This document shows, in pieces, positions 34,780-43,953 of a stretch of 45,376 nucleotides of DNA. Source of the stretch: an uncultured Colwellia sp. (GTDB lineage Bacteria > Pseudomonadota > Gammaproteobacteria > Enterobacterales > Alteromonadaceae); contig CAJXQJ010000019.1 of assembly GCA_913058245.1 (NCBI GenBank), positions 1-45,376 of the forward strand, read 5' to 3'. Position 1 is the stretch's first letter. Each line of letters starts with the position of its first letter. The translations under genes and the position numbers were made by a program. A model generated the notes under the pieces. That model saw nothing but the letters and a program-made list of their open reading frames with translations, was not told the DNA's origin and did not search any database.

Positions 34780-35412
34780 TTACTGGGTCATCGCGATAAC
34801 TTCAGGGTGATGAATAAACTCATCCAGTTCGTCTTGAGCATTTGGAAACTGTGCTCGATATTGCTGCAATACGGCAATGGCGTTTGTCATTGCCAATCGA
34901 GTTTCATCAGTAACTTGCGAACTTTCAACATCGGTATGACTCACAGAGCTAGAGATCTGCTCACGAATAAAATCCATATCAATTTTTTTGCCCGGACATG
35001 ACTTACTTGTACGATAACGAGAAGATATGATCTCGTTGTCGGCGAGTATGTTTAATTCCCTATGCCCAATAACCTTGCTCACAGGAATAAAAAACTCCGA
35101 CATTAATTTTCCAACGAGTCGATATAAGCTTTCATATTGCGCCGGTGTAAAGTCATTAATATCGCCATGACCGATACAGCAAATTCCCAGCGAACGACTA
35201 TTTAAACCAAGAGCATGAGCGCCAGTCTTATTGGTTGGACGACCATTTTCAACCGTGCCATCAGCTTTACTATTGTGTTTATTATTTATAATGACAAAGT
35301 GATAACCAATGCCTGACCAATTTCGATCTTTGTGCCATCGGTCAATCATATCTCGGTCACAATTATTACCATTAAAAGCGGCAGTATGAACTACAATATA
35401 TTCTGGTGTCAT
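34780..35412 (-). CDS. N-acetylmuramoyl-L-alanine amidase (Amidase_2 / PGRP-like)
   Basis: 210 aa from the ATG at 35412, which has an AAGGA ribosome binding site; the frame continues 16 codons upstream, but only from a GTG. Amidase_2 zinc site: first His in IVVHTAAF (about residue 9), second in IGHRELN, and Cys in SKSCPGKKID, with YHF and GICCIGHGDIN around the active site. It cleaves the bond between MurNAc and the stem peptide. No signal peptide, so it may be a prophage-type endolysin relic, a cytoplasmic recycling enzyme (AmpD-like) or exported with help. It is convergent with thiDE. Confidence 0.85.
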   Translation of the reverse strand: MTPEYIVVHTAAFNGNNCDRDMIDRWHKDRNWSGIGYHFVIINNKHNSKADGTVENGRPTNKTGAHALGLNSRSLGICCIGHGDINDFTPAQYESLYRLVGKLMSEFFIPVSKVIGHRELNILADNEIISSRYRTSKSCPGKKIDMDFIREQISSSVSHTDVESSQVTDETRLAMTNAIAVLQQYRAQFPNAQDELDEFIHHPEVIAMTQ

Positions 35413-35844
35413 AATCAATATCCTTAAATTGCTAAACCAACAAATTTCCTTAAACCACACTTCATTTTGATTACCTCAACTACGCGAGGTACAAATGCTA
35501 ATAGTGAGTTAGCAAACCGTCAGAACAACATATTAGACATAGCATACTAATAACTTTAGCTATTGATTTTGATGAGAGAGGTGAGAGAAGATTTGATTTG
35601 CAATATTGACAACAATTCAAATTTTGACGTTTTTGTTGAGAAATTCTGCCGTCACTTTCGTAATTGCCTATCACCCAAGTTTTCCAACCTCCATGTGGCT
35701 TTCTACCTAGAGGTTAGTAGGTTTTTTATGCATAGCAATTTTAAACGCTAGAATAGATAAATTAGAAAAGACTCAAAACAAATATCTTGAGTCTTTAACT
35801 TTTACCATATGCCTTTTAAAATTTGATAAAGCTTATCTAGGTCA
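35413..35844. other. Intergenic region, no convincing gene
   Basis: About 430 bp between the amidase start and collagenase end. It holds the terminator at 35767-35796 and an AACCTC/GAGGTT inverted repeat followed by TAGGTTTTTT (35684-35725). A 62-codon open frame starting at TTG looks non-coding. Confidence 0.45.
35767..35796. terminator. Terminator downstream of the collagenase gene
   Basis: Perfect 10-bp stem AAAGACTCAA / TTGAGTCTTT with a 10-nt loop and flanking A/T runs, 49 bp past the collagenase stop. Works on the minus strand, possibly both. Confidence 0.8.
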
Positions 35845-38409
35845 TTATTCATAATCAGCAATTAGCTGTGTGCCGGTTCCTTGTCCTGTTACCATCAAGT
35901 AGTGCCAACCAGAACTAGGGTTGTTAATGATTAAATTTTCCTCGCTAACGCCAGTGGTAACTGCACTGTTTTGATAATTATTGCTACTAGGCCAGCCTGC
36001 CGCTGATTGGTAAATACTGGCATCGCCAACACCACCTTGTGTAGAGATTGTTAATGAATTTTGCCCACTAGCAACGTAAATAGCCATATAAACAGTTTGG
36101 CTACCTAAACACACAGCTCGATTATCTTCTAAATTACCTCGGGTAATTGCTGATTGAGTTTCACATACATTAGTATTGCCTGCTCCACCGCTGCCTGTCC
36201 CGTCATCAAGTGTCCAACTCGCTGTTAAACTTACATTGTCAAATACTCGATTTCCGTAAGGATTGCCCATTACGTACCAAATGCCCTGCTGAGGAGTTGC
36301 AACATTAACGGTTTCATTATTCCCGCCTTTATAAGGTCGATAATCCCAGTTGTTTAATGTTGCTTCACTACCAGCTTTCACATAAAGATCAACATCCCCA
36401 GTACCGCCGGATGATTGAATAACCAGATCGCTGGCATTCACGGGAATATCAAAGCTGTAAGTTGGTTTCTCTGCGCCATCGGAGTTAATCGTTATCGTTT
36501 GACCATTAGTTAGTACATTGTCATCAGGTTCAACAGTAGCATCCTCTGTACTTTCTACCGTTTGTAACCAAGTAGCAAATTGAGTATCTAAACTTATACC
36601 TATATTATCCAAAATGGTGTTGTAACCCGTAAAGTCGCCGACTCTAAGCTCTGACAAAATGTTGTCAACATATCCCGATTGCTCTTCAAACATAAAACGT
36701 ACGGCTAGATAACCCCATTTATAAATACGCGTGGAATCATGGTCATCGTAATTAGTGCGAAATAATTCGCTTAATTTATAAGTATTCTTACGAGCTTCAG
36801 CAATAGCTTCATCATCAAAATTTTTCTTTGCAATATACTCTGCTATACCTTCACCCCACCACACAGAGTCATGGGCATTAAAATCTCTAAAGCTGCCATA
36901 AGTATTGAACCTGCCATCTAAATAATGCACATACTCGTGGTTTAAATTCCATACTTTAAATTCGGGTAACAACCATGCCGCTTCATGTGCAAAAAAACGT
37001 GGAATATTGCCAACAATCGATGGGTTACCTTCTAAATATTGGCCACCGTTATCAACACTATTACCGAATATATTGTAAGAAAAACGCTTATATTGATCAG
37101 TATTGTTATAAATAACGAGTTCTAATGTTGAGTTATTATCATCTGCAACAGGCGTGTTATTCGTGTTTAATTTTTCATGAAAGTAACTTTCTCGCACTGC
37201 GAGTTCATTACAAACTTCTGCAAGTTGCGCATTGCTTAACTCTTGCGCGCGAATTCTTAACGTAGCACTACAAGAGTGTGTAATAGGCAAAATTGTAGCT
37301 TCTAACTCTGCTTTGTAATTACATGTATTGTAAAAGCTGCAATTATTCGGCTCATAATAATTAACTTGATTAATTACTTTAAACCAAGACTTTGACGTCA
37401 TACCTGTCATGCTTGTCCGCGTTAAAAAATCTCTGATATCATTTTGTGCTTGCGTACGAGTTAGACCTGTATATTTAAGCATTCGACCAAACTCTGAAGC
37501 AACGTCGTTGAATTGTGCTTCCTGTGCATGACCAACCATTGAAGTGTTGTTTTTCAGAAACTGATCCATAGCATTAATTAGTTTTTGGTCAGCTTGAACG
37601 GCATTAATAAACTCGGCATCGTCTTTTGCACGATATATATAAATTAATGATTTAGTAAACCAGTTTTGAGCATTTGCTCCCCATTCCTTTTGATAACGCT
37701 CCAATAAACCAATTACTTGCGGCAAATAACGATAACGATCTGTGACATCAGTGGTATACATCAAAATCATAGCTTCTTTCGCTAAAAAAGCATGAGTTTC
37801 ATCAGTGCTATAATAATGCTGATTAGCAGCTAATTCGTTCAAAAAATTAACAATTGCTGCATTAACCGCCGAACTGTAATTACCAATAATTGCCGTATTA
37901 GCAGACAGCTCTTGTGTCCAACGACCAGCTCGTAAATAAGTTAAGAAATAACGTAGATTATTTGAAGAGCTGCCATCGTAAGCCTTAGCAAGTATCGCTG
38001 CTTCGTTGGCAATATCAATCATGGCACTTTCTTTAAAAAGTGCCTGCATATTCACTGACTCAGTAGACCAAATGTTATCTTCATAACACTGATATTGAGT
38101 TTCTGACTTCATTCGGTTAGCGCGTTCCATCCCAGATACCGCTGCGAGATCAGTTGTAGTAATACATGCATTTACCGCAGCTTGATTCATACTCGGACTA
38201 AACGAAAAGCTTTCTTCCAATGTTTGATCAATTGACATAACAGGTTTACTTAAGTCGCGTGCACTCACGTCTTGCTCGCGAATATCAACTTCGACCTCAG
38301 TTAAAGTACTAGGCTTATGATCATGTGCCATTCGGATTTCATTATTAACTATTGTTGCTTCAGCAGCAAAAGTTGCTGATACCGCTAAGAATAGACTCGT
38401 TAGTTTCAT
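35845..38409 (-). CDS. Secreted M9 collagenase with two PPC domains
   Basis: 854 aa from the ATG at 38409 (GGGAAG just upstream; the frame continues five codons further from a TTG). Signal peptide about 1-17. M9N helical domain (about 60-400) precedes the M9 metalloprotease core with zinc motif NHEYVHYLDGRF (HExxH) at about 490 and the downstream glutamate ligand GEGIAEYIAKKN. Two pre-peptidase C-terminal (PPC) domains of about 90 residues follow (about 645-740, 760-854), each with GDVDLYVK / GDASIYQ strands; they bind collagen or guide secretion. It resembles Vibrio/ColA-type collagenases that degrade animal collagen and gelatin. Confidence 0.93.
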   Translation of the reverse strand: MKLTSLFLAVSATFAAEATIVNNEIRMAHDHKPSTLTEVEVDIREQDVSARDLSKPVMSIDQTLEESFSFSPSMNQAAVNACITTTDLAAVSGMERANRMKSETQYQCYEDNIWSTESVNMQALFKESAMIDIANEAAILAKAYDGSSSNNLRYFLTYLRAGRWTQELSANTAIIGNYSSAVNAAIVNFLNELAANQHYYSTDETHAFLAKEAMILMYTTDVTDRYRYLPQVIGLLERYQKEWGANAQNWFTKSLIYIYRAKDDAEFINAVQADQKLINAMDQFLKNNTSMVGHAQEAQFNDVASEFGRMLKYTGLTRTQAQNDIRDFLTRTSMTGMTSKSWFKVINQVNYYEPNNCSFYNTCNYKAELEATILPITHSCSATLRIRAQELSNAQLAEVCNELAVRESYFHEKLNTNNTPVADDNNSTLELVIYNNTDQYKRFSYNIFGNSVDNGGQYLEGNPSIVGNIPRFFAHEAAWLLPEFKVWNLNHEYVHYLDGRFNTYGSFRDFNAHDSVWWGEGIAEYIAKKNFDDEAIAEARKNTYKLSELFRTNYDDHDSTRIYKWGYLAVRFMFEEQSGYVDNILSELRVGDFTGYNTILDNIGISLDTQFATWLQTVESTEDATVEPDDNVLTNGQTITINSDGAEKPTYSFDIPVNASDLVIQSSGGTGDVDLYVKAGSEATLNNWDYRPYKGGNNETVNVATPQQGIWYVMGNPYGNRVFDNVSLTASWTLDDGTGSGGAGNTNVCETQSAITRGNLEDNRAVCLGSQTVYMAIYVASGQNSLTISTQGGVGDASIYQSAAGWPSSNNYQNSAVTTGVSEENLIINNPSSGWHYLMVTGQGTGTQLIADYE

Positions 38410-38851
38410 TTTACTTCCCTTCAAATTTATTGTGCGTTTTATTATTTATTAGATTTATTACGCCGAGGGCTCTAATTAATAATCAAGTGGTGTGCTATAA
38501 CCATTTAAAAATTAAGAAAAAATCAGCGTGTATTTTTTAAACACAATCATTTTATATTGTATACAATATATCCAGTCAAGTTTTCTTAACGACCTAAAAC
38601 CACCAACCACTTAAGTTTCGTCAATTGAAAAATATTAAATTTTCGTTAATCTATTGTTAAATAAGGAAGTAATAGAATGAATGGAGCAGATATGCAAATG
38701 TAATAACAAAGTTAGCTAAGTAAGAATTAATTAGCATATGAGCAAAAAATTATTTGTTTTTGAGTAGTTAATTAAATAAAGAAAGGGCTATTTTGAGTTT
38801 TAAAGTATAAAAATGTAACTAGCCATATATTTAAATAGAGGATTAACAATT
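38410..38851. other. Collagenase promoter region, no gene
   Basis: 442 bp of AT-rich DNA upstream of collagenase on the minus strand. Contains the 18-bp palindrome at 38553-38570. No ORF or RNA gene recognised. Confidence 0.5.
38553..38570. promoter_or_regulatory. Perfect 18-bp palindrome, GntR-like operator candidate
   Basis: TATATTGTATACAATATA is a perfect palindrome about 145 bp upstream of the collagenase start. Its TTGTATACAA core looks like sites bound by GntR-family repressors. No regulator gene is nearby. Confidence 0.45.
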
Positions 38852-41083
38852 CTAATTTTCAACCAGCAAAAAGCTACCTTGCTCTTTTACTCGAGATTTC
38901 ATATTTTCAAGGCGAGCATCAACTCCACCTAACATTTGACTGAAACGCTGCGTTGTTGCAATGTCTGCTAATATCGGTTCAACGCCTACTTTCCAAGCTT
39001 GAACCCAACCAGCATCTATAGCACTTTGAAAAAAACTAAACGCTTCATTTTCATCATTTTGCAACGCCTTTACTAACGTCATATTATAAAAAACTTCTGG
39101 ATTATTATTACTATTTGAAATTAGTTGCAGTAAATATTCTTCATAATCAGCAATTAATACCTTAGCTTTTTCAAGTTGCTCAATTTGCTGGTATGCGAAC
39201 GATAAATGTAATACGGCTTGACCATCAAGCATGTGGTAAAAGAAATTGTTATGCTCTACTTGGGTGCTTTGTAATTTCTCATACGCAGTCACTGCCTGTG
39301 CATAATTTTCCTTGTAATACGCTACTTCGCCAGTAATATAAAAGTTCATTGCAGGTCTTGAGTCATCAAAATTGACTTGTTCAAGCAATGACATTGCCTG
39401 TTCAGTATCGCCTTTACTGGCAGAAAATCGCGCTTGCAGAAAAATGATTTCAGCCTCAGAAAATAGGTTTGCATGCGTACTCAAATAAGCAAACCATTGC
39501 TCTGTATCACTCTGGTTGTTCAAGTCCATATTAGCCCATAATAAGCCTTTAATCGCACTTTTATTGCCAGCATCGACTTGTAATGCTCTCTCATACATTT
39601 CCAACGACTCGTCGAGCCTACCGCGAGTTTTTAGAATATCGCCAGCTAAATTATATGCACCAGGATAATACGGATCATTGGCTATAATTTGTGAAAATAA
39701 AGCCATTGCTTTACCTTCGCTCCCCTCTTGGTAATAACACCAAGCAACATTATACGCGGCCACCGGAGACTGAGGATCTAACTCAAAAGCTTGTTCAAAA
39801 AGTTGGTGAGCAGAAGAGATATCACCACGATTTCGAAACAAAGATCCGTACCACATATAGGTCATGGCATAATTAGGGTTTAAAGCAATCGCTTTTTTAA
39901 ACGACAGCTCCGCTTTTGCATCATCAATACCACTTAGTAATAAGCCTTTTGACGCATGGGCATCAGCAAGCTCTGGCGCTAACGCTAAAGCTTTTTCTAT
40001 TGCTGCCTCAGCACTTCTAGTCGCCTCGTCTTCAGCCAATGTGCCATAAAGTGCTAATAAAATATTTGCATTAGCAACACCAACATAAGCTCGTGCATAT
40101 TCAGCATCAGCTTCAATAGCTGTCTTAAAATGGATTAAAGCTTTGGTTAATGATGCTGCTGTACGATGTGAAAGTTCGTTTTGGCCTTTACCGTAAGCAA
40201 CCATAGCGTCAATACTATGTGTGCCTTTCTCATGATTTTTATTTGTTTTTTGACCTAATAGTGTGAGCTTTAATTTATCAACCACGGCATTAGCTATTTC
40301 ATCTTGGATTTGAAAAACATCGCGATATTCGCGGTCATAAGTTTCAGACCAAATATGCTCACCCGACTCAACATTAATTAACTGCGCCGTGACTCTAATT
40401 TTATTAGTTGTATCATTTTTTCTTATGCTCCCTTCTAAAATTGTTTTAACACCTAATTCTCGGCCAATTTCTGGAATCGTTTTCTTGGTAACATTTTTAT
40501 AAGCGAATGACGAAGTACGTGCCGCGACTTGTAGTTCAGAATTTTTTGCTAATAAATTCAATAACTCTTCAACCATGCCATCAGCAAAATATTCATCCTC
40601 AGGGTCGGAACTTAAGGCAACAAAAGGCAAAATGGCGATGGACTCTTTACCATTTTCATCTACTGTTTTTGATAATAATTTATTGCTAGGAGGTGCAGGC
40701 TTAGACGATGCTTCAAGTACAACGTCTGGTGTCGAAAAAAATACTTGGCTAAGCAGTGTCACCGCCAGCGCTAAGGCTAAACTCCCAGCTACAGTCAGCG
40801 TAGTTCTTAAATTAACTTGTTTACGGCTTTCATCTACTGGCGATTCAGACTCTTCTGCTCGCACTATGCCGCGACTAGTAAAGTTAAATAACCACGCAAA
40901 AATTAAGCTAACAGGGAAACCAAAAATAAAAATTTTCAGTAATAAAGTCATAACACTATCGGGTAGGCCAAGCGCAGGTACAGCGAGGTCGGCAATTTGA
41001 ATTAAAGGCCAAGCAGAAACAGCATATATTGTCGCGACTTTAAATACTTGTCGCTGCTTTAATTGCGCTAAAAACTCTTCCAA
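38852..41083 (-). CDS. Membrane TolB-N/TPR protein (adenylate-cyclase-like sensor module, no catalytic domain)
   Basis: 743 aa. N-terminal cytoplasmic segment, two transmembrane helices (about 40-65 region and about 94-114), then a TolB N-terminal-like (FlgO/CadC-associated) domain (about 145-275) containing SIAILPFVALSSDPEDEYFADGMVEEL, ARTSSFAY, ILEGSIRK and ESGEHIWSETYDR. A long TPR array (about 290-700, at least eight repeats) ends the protein. This domain set normally follows a CadC-like DNA-binding or a cyclase domain, but neither is present, so it is probably a protein-interaction or assembly scaffold. Monocistronic. Confidence 0.8.
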   Translation of the reverse strand: MEEFLAQLKQRQVFKVATIYAVSAWPLIQIADLAVPALGLPDSVMTLLLKIFIFGFPVSLIFAWLFNFTSRGIVRAEESESPVDESRKQVNLRTTLTVAGSLALALAVTLLSQVFFSTPDVVLEASSKPAPPSNKLLSKTVDENGKESIAILPFVALSSDPEDEYFADGMVEELLNLLAKNSELQVAARTSSFAYKNVTKKTIPEIGRELGVKTILEGSIRKNDTTNKIRVTAQLINVESGEHIWSETYDREYRDVFQIQDEIANAVVDKLKLTLLGQKTNKNHEKGTHSIDAMVAYGKGQNELSHRTAASLTKALIHFKTAIEADAEYARAYVGVANANILLALYGTLAEDEATRSAEAAIEKALALAPELADAHASKGLLLSGIDDAKAELSFKKAIALNPNYAMTYMWYGSLFRNRGDISSAHQLFEQAFELDPQSPVAAYNVAWCYYQEGSEGKAMALFSQIIANDPYYPGAYNLAGDILKTRGRLDESLEMYERALQVDAGNKSAIKGLLWANMDLNNQSDTEQWFAYLSTHANLFSEAEIIFLQARFSASKGDTEQAMSLLEQVNFDDSRPAMNFYITGEVAYYKENYAQAVTAYEKLQSTQVEHNNFFYHMLDGQAVLHLSFAYQQIEQLEKAKVLIADYEEYLLQLISNSNNNPEVFYNMTLVKALQNDENEAFSFFQSAIDAGWVQAWKVGVEPILADIATTQRFSQMLGGVDARLENMKSRVKEQGSFLLVEN

Positions 41084-41513
41084 TGCCCTTCCTTGATATT
41101 AAGCATTATAAAACACCAAAGTTACTAATAACGTTAAGTTCGCAACTCATTTATTTGTAATTCACCTTAAGTATACAAAATTAAGCTGTTAATAAAAGTG
41201 TTAAAAATTAACAAATTATTAATATTAATCAGTTAGCTCTACTCTAGTGATAATACAAAACACTAGTTAAAGCCCTTCTAAGCCGACAACTAGCACATAA
41301 CATTACAACTAAGATATATGATTAATTACAAGCGGTTCACTTTAAAACTAACCAAATCATAAGCAGCACCCTACAATAAGTCGCAGTTAACGTCATTAAG
41401 GTTTAGATACCTATTAAACTAATTAGCTTTATATTCACTTAATGGTCGCTGTCGATAAGAGATGAAGAAATTGAAGCTGATAACTAATATCTAATTAAAT
41501 TTCAGGCACAAAA
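41084..41513. other. Intergenic region upstream of the TolB/TPR gene
   Basis: About 430 bp of AT-rich sequence between the TPR gene start and the tRNA terminator. I see no ORF or RNA. Confidence 0.45.
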
Positions 41514-41534
41514 AAACCAGCGCTAAGCTGGTTT
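41514..41534 (-). terminator. Terminator for tRNA-Leu
   Basis: AAACCAGC-GCTAA-GCTGGTTT: 8-bp stem, 5-nt loop; the minus-strand transcript continues into TTTTT. It lies 33 bp beyond the tRNA 3' end. Confidence 0.85.
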
Positions 41535-41566
41535 AGTATTTCAATATTTTTAATAATATATTGAAA

Positions 41567-41651
41567 TGGTACCGGAGGACGGACTTGAACCGTCACGCTC
41601 GAAAGCAACGGATTTTGAATCCGTCGTGTCTACCAATTCCACCACTCCGGC
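41567..41651 (-). tRNA. tRNA-Leu (anticodon CAA)
   Basis: 85 nt on the minus strand with encoded CCA end. Acceptor stem GCCGGAG/CTCCGGT-A, D-loop GGTGGAATTGGTAGAC, anticodon stem ACGGA/TCCGT with loop TTCAAAA (CAA), long class II variable arm TTGCTTTCGAGCGT, and T-arm GACGG-TTCAAGT-CCGTC. Reads UUG codons. Confidence 0.96.
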
Positions 41652-41764
41652 GACACAGTGACTTCGCTAATGTGAAACATCATTGAAGAGGCAGGCATTA
41701 TACGAAAAAACTCAGGCTAAGCAATAGTTTTTCCTTGATAATAGTGCAACTGATGTTTATTTAT

Positions 41765-42175
41765 TCACATTACTAATGAACTTACTGGCTTTAGCTCTGC
41801 TTCTAGCCACTGGCGAGCATCGAAGTTGTTATCAAAGAAGGCGTGTTTAATACCAGCAGCACGATATAATTTCGTAAATAGACTTTCTGTTAATAGTGCT
41901 GTCGTGCAATGCGCAAGATTCAATGCCACAGCTTTTGTATTGCCTTGGCGAATAAAATTTAAATGATATTCAAGACCAGCTTCAACACTAATAGCCTCGC
42001 CTTTAGGCGTAATCAGTATTGCATAGTTATTGATATCAACTTTTGATACGGCGATCCGTAATTGCTCATGTAAATAATCCAAATACTCAATATTCCATGG
42101 GCCTTGTGCCTCAATCAGAATTAAGTTGTCTTCTATGACAATATCCAACGTACCGTGTCGGGAAAAAATGGTCAT
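41765..42175 (-). CDS. STAS/SpoIIAA-like protein of unknown role
   Basis: 136 aa, soluble, no signal. Alternating strands and helices (LDIVIEDNLILIEAQGPWNIEYLDYL, AILITPKGEAISVEAG, AVALNLAHCT, HAFFDNNFDARQWLE) match the SpoIIAA-like / STAS-related fold seen in small marine gammaproteobacterial proteins. No catalytic residue can be pointed to. It has its own promoter region between the tRNA and the RDD gene, divergent from the latter. Confidence 0.6.
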   Translation of the reverse strand: MTIFSRHGTLDIVIEDNLILIEAQGPWNIEYLDYLHEQLRIAVSKVDINNYAILITPKGEAISVEAGLEYHLNFIRQGNTKAVALNLAHCTTALLTESLFTKLYRAAGIKHAFFDNNFDARQWLEAELKPVSSLVM

Positions 42176-42335
42176 TATTAAACCTCCCTGTTTATTAATC
42201 TATCAGTCTTATTTGTGATTAAACTATAAGCCTAGCTGTGATTGAGCATCGTTATAATCTATGAAATATCACATCTCACATATACTTTTATATGTGTTTT
42301 GCTACACTAGCGCAAATTTTTTCAGTGAAATACTT

Positions 42336-42836
42336 ATGTCATCTACTACTCATGAAACATTTCCTCGTGCAGGATTTCGCCGCCGCATAGCCTCATGGCT
42401 CTACGATGGTTTAATTGCCATTGCTGTTTATATGACCGCAGGTGCCGCTTCATTTTTACTGATTTCTTTATTCGTGCATTTTGGTGTTTTTGATCTTCAA
42501 GGTTATCAGCATTTAAGCGACACCATTACCAATACTCATTGGTTACTTTGGCCTAATGAATTTTGGAAGCTTGCCTGGGTCGGCTTATTCTTTGTTTGGT
42601 TTTGGTCAAAAAGTGGTCAAACATTAGGTATGAAAGCTTGGCGTTTACGTGTGCAAAATCAAGACGGTACTCGCATTAGTAAAAAAACGGGTGCAAAGCG
42701 TTTACTACCCACTTTATTGGGCTTAGGAAATTTTGCAGTTCTGTTTGATCGTAAAAATAAACTAAGTTTACAAGACCGTTTGACAAATACCGAGGTGGTA
42801 CTGCTCACTTTAGAGGCAAATCGAGGCAGGTTGTAG
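42336..42836 (+). CDS. RDD family membrane protein
   Basis: 166 aa when started at the ATG at 42336, giving the family-typical start MSSTTHETFPRAGFRRRIASWLYDGL; the longer frame from 42261 adds an unrelated hydrophobic stretch. Three transmembrane helices (about 24-48, 86-105, and a third near 130). RDD motifs: R-R-x-A-S-x-L-Y-D at the start, and GQTLGMKAWRLRV...SLQDRLTNTEVV at the end. Some RDD proteins act as Na+/H+ or Li+/H+ antiporters; this one's role is unknown. The neighbouring lpt genes are convergent. Confidence 0.85.
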   Translation: MSSTTHETFPRAGFRRRIASWLYDGLIAIAVYMTAGAASFLLISLFVHFGVFDLQGYQHLSDTITNTHWLLWPNEFWKLAWVGLFFVWFWSKSGQTLGMKAWRLRVQNQDGTRISKKTGAKRLLPTLLGLGNFAVLFDRKNKLSLQDRLTNTEVVLLTLEANRGRL

Positions 42837-42844
42837 AGCTTTAT

Positions 42845-42873
42845 CTCCCAAATAGTATTAGGCTACTTGGGAG
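42845..42873. terminator. Hairpin between convergent RDD and lptG genes
   Basis: CTCCCAAATAG / CTACTTGGGAG, 11-position stem with one mismatch and a 7-nt loop. T-run is poor, so it is a probable but weak bidirectional terminator. Confidence 0.5.
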
Positions 42874-42885
42874 CTTACAGCGTAA

Positions 42886-43953
42886 TTAGCTGGCGCGTTT
42901 TTTCAAAAAATATAACGCAACGGAAACAAATATAACACTAGGCATAAAGGCGCCCAAAATAGCAGGTAATTGGTAAACTAAGCTTAATGAACCTAATACT
43001 TCATTGACAATGAAAAACAATATACCAGTTGCGACCCCCATCATAATTCTTGCGCCCATTGATACAGAGCGTAATGGACCAAAGATGAATGATAGTGCTA
43101 CCAATAACATCACGGCTAGGGTAATTGGCTGGGCTATTTTACGCCAAAATGCTAATAAGTATCGGCTGGGATCTTGTTTATTGGCTTCAAGGTAGTCCAA
43201 GTAGTCATTTAATCCACGTAATGAAAGCGATTCAGGTTTTACCGTTACCACACCTAACTTGTCAGGTGTTAATGTTGAGGTCCACGACATTAATGGCTGA
43301 CTTTCTTTGATTACTTTTTTCTCAGTTATTGTTGTTTCTACGACATCACGCAATTGCCAGGCATCTTTTTGATAAACAGCACTGTTTGCTGATACCCAGC
43401 TGGATAACTTTAATTGCTCATCAAAACGATAAATTTGAATTTCTTTTAACGAGCCCTGATCTTGTACTTCACCAATATGGACAAAAAAATCACCATCTTT
43501 CGCCCAAGTTCCTCCGGTAGAAGAAATTAAACTACCACCAGAAATAGCTTGTGCACGTACTTGCCTAGCAGCCGCTTCACCTTGTGGCGCTAGCCATTCA
43601 CCTACCGCCATACTAACAATAATGAGTAATAATGCGGACTTCATAACAGATTTAATAATATCAAGACGTGACAAGCCAGCGGCTTGCATAACAACCAACT
43701 CGCTGTTAGTTGCCATCATGCCCATACCTATTAAGCCACCAATCAATGCCGACATTGGGAAAAATAACGAAACATCTTGTGGAATAGCATAAAGCACGTA
43801 AAGCGCTGCATGCGCAAGATCATAATTCCCCTTGCCAACAGATTTCATTTGTTCAACAAATTTTATAATGCCACTTAAGCTGACAAAAACCGCTAAAGTA
43901 ATAAAGGTCGTTGAGGCAATAATACGGCCAATATAAAGATCTAAAATACGCAT
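42886..43953 (-). CDS. lptG: LPS export ABC transporter permease LptG
   Basis: 355 aa. Three N-terminal helices (about 12-35, 55-80, 98-118), a periplasmic beta-jellyroll domain (about 130-265), and three C-terminal helices (about 270-350). MRILDLYIGRIIAST start and the SELVVMQAAGLSR coupling helix are typical. With LptF and the ATPase LptB it extracts lipopolysaccharide from the inner membrane. Overlaps the lptF stop by one base. Confidence 0.94.
   Translation of the reverse strand: MRILDLYIGRIIASTTFITLAVFVSLSGIIKFVEQMKSVGKGNYDLAHAALYVLYAIPQDVSLFFPMSALIGGLIGMGMMATNSELVVMQAAGLSRLDIIKSVMKSALLLIIVSMAVGEWLAPQGEAAARQVRAQAISGGSLISSTGGTWAKDGDFFVHIGEVQDQGSLKEIQIYRFDEQLKLSSWVSANSAVYQKDAWQLRDVVETTITEKKVIKESQPLMSWTSTLTPDKLGVVTVKPESLSLRGLNDYLDYLEANKQDPSRYLLAFWRKIAQPITLAVMLLVALSFIFGPLRSVSMGARIMMGVATGILFFIVNEVLGSLSLVYQLPAILGAFMPSVIFVSVALYFLKKRAS

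Noticed and set aside
34780..35412. Amidase as an AmpD recycling enzyme.
   Set aside because: The Amidase_2 fold is clear but AmpD-specific context (ampE) is absent, so the narrower name was not given.
35563..35751. A 62-codon open frame starting at TTG between the amidase and collagenase genes.
   Set aside because: No good ribosome binding site, overlaps an inverted repeat, composition not protein-like.
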